From the NCBI GenBank assembly GCA_025462985.1, contig JAOAPP010000473.1:1-9254 (forward strand): 9,254 nucleotides of DNA, given 5' to 3'. The notes beneath the pieces are model-generated. The model was not told the DNA's origin, ran no database searches, and worked only from the letters and a program-made list of their open reading frames with translations. The position numbers were made by a program, and so were the translations under genes. Each line of letters starts with the position of its first letter. The stretch's first letter is position 1. The stretch is from Bryobacterales bacterium. Lineage in GTDB: Bacteria; Acidobacteriota; Terriglobia; Bryobacterales; Bryobacteraceae. This document shows positions 1 through 5,348 of this stretch, one piece after another.

Positions 1-29
1 TCCAGCTCGGGGGCAAGCTGATCTTCTAA
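1..29 (+). CDS. C-terminal end of an upstream gene, possibly an outer-membrane beta-barrel protein
   Basis: Only the last eight codons (from base 3) and a TAA stop at 27-29 are inside the window. They read QLGGKLIF. A final Phe after alternating hydrophobic residues is the usual C-terminal signature of outer-membrane beta-barrels. Endings of this kind are common in the large TonB-dependent, carboxypeptidase-regulatory-domain receptors of Acidobacteriota. A rho-independent terminator begins 30 bases after the stop, which supports a real gene end here. Eight residues cannot identify the protein, so the family call is a guess. Confidence 0.4.
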
Positions 30-58
30 GTTGTCCTCGTTCACGTCCGGGAAATGAA

Positions 59-87
59 GGGTGACGGCCTGAGAGCGTCACCCTTTT
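59..87 (+). terminator. Rho-independent terminator of the upstream gene
   Basis: A perfect 8-bp stem, GGGTGACG (59-66) with CGTCACCC (76-83), encloses a 9-base loop and is followed directly by TTTT (84-87). The flanks are partly complementary as well (ATGAA at 54-58, TTTTCAT at 84-90), so the hairpin could work weakly in the other direction. It lies 30 bases past the upstream stop codon and separates that gene from the LarA-like gene. Confidence 0.8.
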
Positions 88-212
88 CATATATGGCTTT
101 TCTTATTAACTCCAGCGGGCTCTAGCGCATAGGTTCCGCGGGCGGCGATGCACTCCCGTGAGCGGTCTACTTGGATCAGACGCGGCGCGGTAAGCTTTCG
201 TGGGGTCGCTTC

Positions 213-218
213 GGAGAG
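213..218 (+). promoter_or_regulatory. Ribosome binding site supporting the ATG at 231
   Basis: GGAGAG at 213-218 stands 12 bases before ATG 231. The spacing is a little long, but it is the only purine-rich site near a sensible start. It supports ATG 231 over the TTG at 171, which would add 20 residues of no recognisable character. Confidence 0.45.
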
Positions 219-230
219 TATGCTGAATAC

Positions 231-1550
231 ATGAATCTACCGAGATTCGTCCGCGTCGAACAGACCTTCCCCGATCGCAGCATCAAAGACATTCGTGGAC
301 ACATCCGCCGTGAGCTGAACAAGTCCGACATGGCGACGCGCGTCCCGAAAGGAGCCCGCATCGCCATCGGCGTGGGCAGCCGGGGCATCGCCAATCTCGC
401 GACGATCGTGAAGTCGGTGGTCGACTTCTGGAAGGAAGCGGGCGCCCATCCCTTCCTGATTCCGGCCATGGGAAGCCATGGCGCGGCTACGCCGGAGGGC
501 CAGGCGGACGTGCTGGCTCATTACGGCATCCATGAGGCGACGATGGGGGCTCCGGTGGTCAGTGCGCTTGAGGTAGTCCCGCTTGGAGCTACTCCGGAGG
601 GCATTGACGTTTTTATCGACAAAGCCGCCCACGAATCAGACGGCATCTTCCTCGTGCCACGCATCAAATGGCACACCGATTTTGATGCGAGCATCGAGAG
701 CGGTCTTTTCAAAATGATGGCGATCGGGCTCGGCAAGTTCGCCGGTGCGCAGCGATATCACACCGTCGCTTACCGCATCGGGCTAGAGAAAATGGTCCGT
801 TCGGTGGGATCCAAGGTGTTTGGATCTGGCAGGGTGCTCGGCGGGCTTGCGATCCAGGAAGGCGCCCATCACGAAACTGCGGGTCTCACCGCGGTGAGTT
901 CATCCGGTGGACTTGACCAGATGATCGCGCATGAAGAGCGGCTGCTCGCAGAAGTGAAGTCCTGGATGCCGCGCCTTCCAGCGGACGAGATCGACATTCT
1001 GATTGTCGATGAAATCGGCAAGGATATTAGCGGCGCGGGCATGGACACGAAAGTCATCAATCGGAACGTTTATGGACAGAGTAATCCCTGGCCGCAACTT
1101 CCGTTCGTCCACCGCGTGTACGCCCGGGCGTTGAGCGAGCACACGTATCACAGTGGAGTAGGTGTTGGTATGGCGGACGTGGTTCATGATCACCTGGTGA
1201 ATAACATCGACTGGAATCCGACGTACATCAATTCACTCACGGCCTCTACACCGGCTGCCATCAAGACTCCGATACACTTCCCGAGCGACCGCAAGGCGTT
1301 AGAGGCAATTGCTCCGACCGTCGGTAAGCTGGACCTCTCCACCGTCACGTACTGCCGAATCCGAAATACCCTGGAGCTGGTACATGTGGAGGTGAGCGAG
1401 AACCTCATTGACAAGCTCGCGACCAATGCAAAGGTCGTTTCAGAGCCATACGAAGTGGAATTCGACTCGGCCGGCGATCTTATGCAGTCAGACAGACACG
1501 AATTGGCGGGTTACGAGGGAGACGAAGAGCCAGCTCTCAAACGTTTCTAA
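231..1550 (+). CDS. LarA-like (DUF2088) nickel-dependent racemase family protein
   Basis: This 439-residue protein (from ATG 231) resembles the lactate racemase LarA family, whose founder inverts the alpha-hydroxyl carbon of lactate with a nickel-pincer nucleotide tethered to a lysine. What I see: a Rossmann-like stretch IAIGVGSRG (residues 45-53), MGSHG (80-84, comparable to the GTH motif holding a catalytic His in LarA), IKWH (145-148), and Lys161 and His177 in the LFK and RYH contexts. The Lys-to-His distance of 16 equals that between the cofactor lysine (184) and Ni-binding histidine (200) of Lactiplantibacillus plantarum LarA, as I remember them. Length (about 430) fits the family. Substrate is unknown; relatives of LarA act on various 2-hydroxy acids. 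The larB, larC and larE cofactor genes are not in the window. The gene ends 36 bases before the radical SAM gene and may be co-transcribed with it. I chose ATG 231 because the family-like sequence starts there; a TTG at 171 is the alternative. Confidence 0.78.
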   Translation: MNLPRFVRVEQTFPDRSIKDIRGHIRRELNKSDMATRVPKGARIAIGVGSRGIANLATIVKSVVDFWKEAGAHPFLIPAMGSHGAATPEGQADVLAHYGIHEATMGAPVVSALEVVPLGATPEGIDVFIDKAAHESDGIFLVPRIKWHTDFDASIESGLFKMMAIGLGKFAGAQRYHTVAYRIGLEKMVRSVGSKVFGSGRVLGGLAIQEGAHHETAGLTAVSSSGGLDQMIAHEERLLAEVKSWMPRLPADEIDILIVDEIGKDISGAGMDTKVINRNVYGQSNPWPQLPFVHRVYARALSEHTYHSGVGVGMADVVHDHLVNNIDWNPTYINSLTASTPAAIKTPIHFPSDRKALEAIAPTVGKLDLSTVTYCRIRNTLELVHVEVSENLIDKLATNAKVVSEPYEVEFDSAGDLMQSDRHELAGYEGDEEPALKRF

Positions 1551-1586
1551 CGCGGTTCACCAATGGCTGTCATCTAACCGCCAGGG

Positions 1587-2840
1587 ATGGATGTACAAGC
1601 CAAGTTGCGCATTCTCGCGGATGCGGCCAAGTATGACGCCTCTTGCGCAAGCAGCGGATCCAAACGGGCGCGGGTGGAAGGCGGGATTGGGAACACCACC
1701 GGCGTAGGAATCTGTCACAGTTATACGCCCGATGGCCGCTGCGTATCACTGCTGAAGCTGCTGCTTACCAACTACTGCATCTACGACTGCAGTTACTGCG
1801 TGAACCGGATCAGCAGCGATACTCCACGAGCCCGCTTTACCCCCGAAGAGGTGGCTTTTCTCACGGTCGAGTTTTACAAGCGCAACTACATCGAAGGCCT
1901 GTTTTTAAGTTCGGGGATCATACAAAGCCCTGATTACACAATGGAGCAAATGGCCCGGGTTGCTTCCCTGCTCCGGACCGAGCACAAATTCGGCGGCTAT
2001 GTTCATTTGAAAGCCGTGCCGGGGGCGTCGGAAGAGCTGATGCTCCAGGCGGGCCGGTTTGCCGACCGCCTCAGCGCAAACATTGAACTCGCTCGCGATA
2101 ACGATCTGGCGCAACTGGCTCCCGCCAAATCGCATGGCGCGATTGAGAAATCGATGCAACAAATTGCGCACGGCATTCTCGAGGCGAAAGATAAGACCAT
2201 GCGAAGCGGCAAAGCGCCTCAGTTCGCGCCTGCCGGCCAGAGCACTCAGTTCATTGTGGGCGCGACAAACGCGACGGACGCCGATCTGCTCGGTAAATCG
2301 TCCGCCCTCTACCGCCGTTATGGTCTTCGGCGGGCGTATTATTCCGCGTTCAGTCCGATACCGCATGCAGATCCGGCCCTACCACTGAAGAAAATCCCGC
2401 TGGTCCGGGAACACCGGCTTTATCAGGCAGACTGGCTCATGCGCTTCTACGGATTTACTGCTGAGGAGCTGACGACGGTTGTTGATCGCAATCTGGCGCT
2501 GGATAAGGATCCCAAACTCGCCTGGGCGCTGCGGCATCGCGAATTTTATCCCGTCGACGTGAACAAAGCCGGCCGGGCGGCGTTGCGACGCGTGCCCGGT
2601 TTCGGAGTTCGCACTGTGACGCGCATTCTGCAGATTCGCCGCTACCGTGCGCTCAGTCTCGGTGATCTCGGGAAGTTGAAGTGTGCCGTGAACCGGGCCA
2701 AATTTTTCGTGGTGACCTCGGATCATAACCCTTCGGCGCTGCAAATTGATGGAGTGAAACTGCCGGAGCGCGTGGTTCCGCAAGTGCGCCAGTTGTCGCT
2801 GTTTGAAGCGGCGGAAACGGCGAGAAGCGGTGAGCTGTGA
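1587..2840 (+). CDS. Radical SAM protein linked to UdgX, putative DNA modification/repair (TIGR03916 type)
   Basis: A 417-residue radical SAM enzyme. The cluster-binding motif CIYDCSYC gives Cys64, Cys68 and Cys71 (CX3CX2C), which bind a [4Fe-4S] cluster and S-adenosylmethionine to form the 5'-deoxyadenosyl radical. The N-terminus (KLRILADAAKYDASCASSGS) and the segment LFLSSGIIQSPDYTMEQM (105-122) are typical of the group annotated as putative DNA modification/repair radical SAM proteins. The C-terminal part (about 322-375) contains a helix-hairpin-helix-like stretch, VPGFGVRTVTRILQIRR, suggesting binding to nucleic acid. The reaction and substrate are not known for this family. The next gene starts inside its stop codon (GTGA), as expected for a partner made in step; the family is known for its association with DUF4130 and UdgX. 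Additional cysteines at 20, 43 and 52 precede the cluster motif. The start is ATG 1587; there is no well-spaced ribosome binding site, only AGGG abutting it. Confidence 0.9.
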   Translation: MDVQAKLRILADAAKYDASCASSGSKRARVEGGIGNTTGVGICHSYTPDGRCVSLLKLLLTNYCIYDCSYCVNRISSDTPRARFTPEEVAFLTVEFYKRNYIEGLFLSSGIIQSPDYTMEQMARVASLLRTEHKFGGYVHLKAVPGASEELMLQAGRFADRLSANIELARDNDLAQLAPAKSHGAIEKSMQQIAHGILEAKDKTMRSGKAPQFAPAGQSTQFIVGATNATDADLLGKSSALYRRYGLRRAYYSAFSPIPHADPALPLKKIPLVREHRLYQADWLMRFYGFTAEELTTVVDRNLALDKDPKLAWALRHREFYPVDVNKAGRAALRRVPGFGVRTVTRILQIRRYRALSLGDLGKLKCAVNRAKFFVVTSDHNPSALQIDGVKLPERVVPQVRQLSLFEAAETARSGEL

Positions 2841-4237
2841 CCATCGTTCGTGCCCACGATTTCCTGAGCTGGCGCAACGAATCCCGACGTCTTCTTGCGG
2901 CCGATGTTTCGCCTGCGGATGTGCATTGGGCTGGAGCGAACGAGACGCTTTTCGGGGGCGAGCAGGCGACGGAGGCGAAGATCGGTTCGGTCGCCTCAGT
3001 GCCCAAGGAATTTCTGCGCCTGGCGCAGACTGCCGCTTTACATCGGGATGACGACCGGTGGAACGTTCTATATCGCGTGCTTTACCGCTTGACCCACAGT
3101 GAACCCTCGCTGCTGAAAGTCGGCATCGACGATGACGTGCGCAGGCTGGAGTTGATGAATCAGGCGGTCAGCCGCGATATGCACAAGATGACGGCCTTTG
3201 TACGGTTCCGCCGGATGGAGAATTCGGATCCGGAATGCATGGTGGCCTGGTACAGCCCGGATCATCACGTCGTGAAGGCAATCGCTCCGTGGTTTTCCCG
3301 CCGCTTCGGGGGCGTGCGCTGGTCTATTCTCACGCCAGACGAATGCGCCCACTGGGATCTCGAGAAGCTCACGTTCACTCCTGGCGTGCCCCGCTCGGCT
3401 GCTCCTGCCAGCGACGATATGGAACACTTGTGGAAGGACTATTACGCTTCCATTTTCAACCCTGCTCGGGTGAAGGTGAAGGCGATGAAGGCGGAGATGC
3501 CGGTCCGGCACTGGGCCACGCTGCCGGAGGCGGAGATCATTCCGAATTTGCTGGCGAAAGCCAATGTGCGGGTGATTGAAATGGCAAAGAATCAGAAGTC
3601 CTCGGCGGCGGAATTCGTTCCGCGAACCAATGATCTCCAGCAGCTTCGAGCAGCCGCTTCGGTATGCCGGGGCTGCGAGTTGTATGCGCGAGCCACGCAC
3701 GTAGTGTTCGGAGAGGGCCGCCCGGACGCGAAAGTGGTGATGGTAGGTGAACAGCCGGGCGACGAGGAGGATTTGAAAGGTCATCCGTTCGTCGGACCGG
3801 CTGGACGGTTACTGGATAAGGCGATGCTCGAAGCGGGACTGGACCGGGAGCAAGTCTACGTGACCAACGCCGTGAAACACTTCAAGTGGATTGAGCGCGG
3901 GAAGCGCCGGATTCACGCGAAGCCCAGCGGAATTGAAATCTCCTCGTGCAGGCCTTGGCTGGAGGCGGAACTGGCCTCAATCCAGCCGGAGCTTGTGGTG
4001 TGCCTAGGCGCCACCGCGGCGCAGTCGCTTATGGGCCGGGACTTCCGGGTTACAACTGAGCGCGGCATTTTCTTTCCCCATCGCTGGGCAAAACAGTTAG
4101 TTGCCACAATTCATCCATCTGCGATTCTGCGCATGCCGGATCGCCGTGACGAAGAGTATGCGCTCTTCGTGCATGATCTGAAGCTGATCGCCGCCAAAGT
4201 CCGAGAGCTTGAGGCGGCCAGCCGGCGGCTCAGTTAA
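2837..4237 (+). CDS. udgX: DUF4130-UdgX fusion, uracil-DNA-trapping protein
   Basis: A 466-residue, two-domain protein. Residues 1 to about 245 are the DUF4130 domain that accompanies the radical SAM partner; visible hallmarks are WRNESRRLL, HKMTAFVRFR and IFNPAR...EMPVRHW...LPEAEIIPNLL. Residues from about 262 to 455 are UdgX, of the uracil-DNA glycosylase superfamily. Motifs are CRGC (277-280), GEQPGDEED (304-312), the UdgX-specific KRRIH (356-360) and HPSAILR (426-432). In characterised mycobacterial UdgX the His of KRRIH forms a covalent bond to the abasic sugar after uracil release, so the protein stays locked on the DNA; His360 is the equivalent. Candidate iron-sulfur ligands are Cys277, Cys280, His348 and Cys371; His348 stands where family 4 glycosylases have a Cys. 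The GTG start at 2837 overlaps the upstream TGA (GTGA), implying translational coupling. The 3' end overlaps the opposing SirB1-type gene by 8 bases. UdgX also occurs as a single domain, so the fusion keeps the trap tied to the radical SAM module. Confidence 0.93.
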   Translation: MTIVRAHDFLSWRNESRRLLAADVSPADVHWAGANETLFGGEQATEAKIGSVASVPKEFLRLAQTAALHRDDDRWNVLYRVLYRLTHSEPSLLKVGIDDDVRRLELMNQAVSRDMHKMTAFVRFRRMENSDPECMVAWYSPDHHVVKAIAPWFSRRFGGVRWSILTPDECAHWDLEKLTFTPGVPRSAAPASDDMEHLWKDYYASIFNPARVKVKAMKAEMPVRHWATLPEAEIIPNLLAKANVRVIEMAKNQKSSAAEFVPRTNDLQQLRAAASVCRGCELYARATHVVFGEGRPDAKVVMVGEQPGDEEDLKGHPFVGPAGRLLDKAMLEAGLDREQVYVTNAVKHFKWIERGKRRIHAKPSGIEISSCRPWLEAELASIQPELVVCLGATAAQSLMGRDFRVTTERGIFFPHRWAKQLVATIHPSAILRMPDRRDEEYALFVHDLKLIAAKVRELEAASRRLS

Positions 4238-4247
4238 GGCCGGCCTT
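4221..4247. other. GC-rich inverted repeats over the convergent stop codons
   Basis: GCCGGC occurs at 4221-4226 and again at 4239-4244, able to form a 6-bp stem with a 12-base loop. The second copy sits in a perfect 12-base palindrome, AAGGCCGGCCTT (4236-4247). The loop contains the stop codons of both udgX (+) and the SirB1-type gene (-). There is no T-tract on either side, so this is at best a weak two-way transcription end. It may instead just reflect GC-rich coding sequence. Confidence 0.3.
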
Positions 4248-5048
4248 CCAGCGCTCAAGCACCAGGAGCTGTTTTTCCACCTGGGAACGCTCAGGCGAGT
4301 CGGGTTCCAGACGGAGGTAGGTCTCGAGATCGGATTTGGCCGCGCGGTGATTCAGCTGCTTCAGGTGAATGAGCCCCCGGTGCCGATACTCTTCCGCGTA
4401 ATCAGGCATGGCTTCAATCAGCAGATCGAGCACTTGCCGCGCCTTTTCAAAGGCTTGGCCGCGCAGATAAATCGCTTTGAGGTTGCTCAGCATTCGCACC
4501 AGGATTTGACGTTTGGTTACCGGCGCGAGCACGGCCGGATTCGCCCGAAGATCGACTCCGGCCGTTTGTTTGGCCAAGGTCAGGCAATCTCCGAAAGAAA
4601 GGATACGACCGTTGTGGAAGGGATCGATCCAATAGCGTGACTCCGAATCCTCGTACGCGGCGATGAAATGCCCAGGCAAGCCGACGCCGTACACGGGACG
4701 GTTCAACCGGCGTGCGATTTCCATATAAACCACAGAAAGAGTGATAGGGATGCCAATACGCCGGCTCAACACCGAGTTGAGACAGCTGTTGCGAGGGTCG
4801 TAGTATTCGCCATCGTTGCCGTGGAACTGCATCGTGTCGAAAAGCAGTTCATTGGTGACTCGAATGAAATCGAGTGCCCCCGCTCCGGAGGCGAGTCGGG
4901 CACCAATTTCAGCGGCCATATCGTCCAAGCGGACGAGCGAGGGCTCGAACTCGAGGCCGGGGAACTCGATGCTGGCCAGCTCCAGCGAAGCTACATCGAG
5001 TGGGACGTCCGAGCGCTCATTCCGTAAACCATGAAGCAGGCGCTGCAC
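4230..5048 (-). CDS. SirB1-family transglutaminase-fold protein with TPR tail
   Basis: This 272-residue protein belongs to the SirB1/transglutaminase-like core 2 group, widespread and of unclear biochemical role. The N-terminal two thirds hold the fold: YYDPRNSCLNSVLSRRIGIP (82-101), ITLSVVYMEIARRL, GVGLPGHFIAAY (121-132) and WIDPFHNG (140-147). His127 and Asp142 match the His and Asp of the transglutaminase triad. The usual catalytic Cys, normally at the start of the core helix, appears to be absent (ITLS there); Cys89 lies before it. Residues from about 182 to 255 form TPR-like helices (AFEKARQVLDLLIEAMPDYAEEYRHRGLIHLKQ), probably a protein-binding part. The GTG start at 5048 lacks a well-placed ribosome binding site. 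It is divergent from the small membrane gene (42-base gap) and convergent with udgX, with which it overlaps by 8 bases, so it is not part of that operon. Neither neighbour explains its role. Confidence 0.88.
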   Translation of the reverse strand: MQRLLHGLRNERSDVPLDVASLELASIEFPGLEFEPSLVRLDDMAAEIGARLASGAGALDFIRVTNELLFDTMQFHGNDGEYYDPRNSCLNSVLSRRIGIPITLSVVYMEIARRLNRPVYGVGLPGHFIAAYEDSESRYWIDPFHNGRILSFGDCLTLAKQTAGVDLRANPAVLAPVTKRQILVRMLSNLKAIYLRGQAFEKARQVLDLLIEAMPDYAEEYRHRGLIHLKQLNHRAAKSDLETYLRLEPDSPERSQVEKQLLVLERWKAGLN

Positions 5049-5090
5049 GCGAGCTAGCTTACCACCGCTCGGTTTGAGCGCGGAATTGCT

Positions 5091-5348
5091 ATGAGTCTGA
5101 GGGAACCTTTCTGGGCGTGGAGTCGTATCTGCCGTCAGATAGAGCTTTCAGATATGCTTCACCTGCTACTTTTCTGCGTCCTCCTAATCTTCTGCTGGCC
5201 GCTGGCGCTTCTGGCGCTGGTGCTGTACCCGATTGTGTGGCTTCTCCTTCTTCCGTTCCGGATCGTTGGAATCGCGGTTCACGGCGTACTCGCTTTGGTG
5301 GCGGCGGTTATCTTTTTACCGGCGCGCCTGATTCGCTCCATTGCGTGA
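5091..5348 (+). CDS. Small hydrophobic two-helix membrane protein, unknown function
   Basis: An 85-residue protein, or 64 residues if it starts at ATG 5154. From residue 22 on it is almost wholly hydrophobic: a segment of about 28-30 residues (LHLLLFCVLLIFCWPLALLA onward to LLLLPF), a short turn with Arg57, then a second segment (IVGIAVHGVLALVAAVIFLP) and a basic tail (ARLIRSIA). This predicts a helical hairpin in the inner membrane with both ends probably in the cytoplasm. ATG 5091 has GGA at 5082-5084 as a weak ribosome binding site; 5154 has none, but the N-terminal 21 residues look unlike the rest, so either start is possible. The stop lies 41 bases inside the convergent MATE gene. I do not recognise a named family, and the overlap with the MATE frame means constraint on that gene could help keep the last 13 codons open. 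Confidence 0.55.
   Translation: MSLREPFWAWSRICRQIELSDMLHLLLFCVLLIFCWPLALLALVLYPIVWLLLLPFRIVGIAVHGVLALVAAVIFLPARLIRSIA

Noticed and set aside
84..110. AT-rich block that could hold a promoter for the LarA-like gene
   Set aside because: TTTTCA and TATTAA are present but only 14 bases apart, and the first overlaps the terminator tail; not convincing.
171..230. N-terminal extension of the LarA-like protein from a TTG at 171
   Set aside because: The added 20 residues carry no family features, TTG is a rare start, and ATG 231 has GGAGAG upstream and begins where the family-like sequence begins.
220..234. Four-codon leader ORF (ATG CTG AAT ACA TGA) whose stop overlaps the ATG at 231
   Set aside because: It sits one base from the GGAGAG, too close for efficient initiation, and four codons in a frame next to the start are easily produced by chance.
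1905..2366. Open frame on the - strand opposite the radical SAM gene
   Set aside because: Arg-rich shadow frame with no domain and no start context; the + strand frame is a clear known family.
3068..3784. Long open frame on the - strand opposite udgX
   Set aside because: Rich in His, Arg and Pro with no recognisable domain; typical of an antisense frame in GC-rich DNA over a well-identified gene.
1587..4237. Reading the radical SAM/UdgX pair as a phage-defence system
   Set aside because: No nuclease, sensor or toxin domain and no defence-island neighbours are seen; a DNA repair or damage role is the simpler reading.
5066..5080. Hairpin CGCTC-GGTTT-GAGCG in the divergent gap between the SirB1-type and small membrane genes
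   Set aside because: Only a 5-bp stem, and no supporting operator or terminator features; could be chance in GC-rich DNA.
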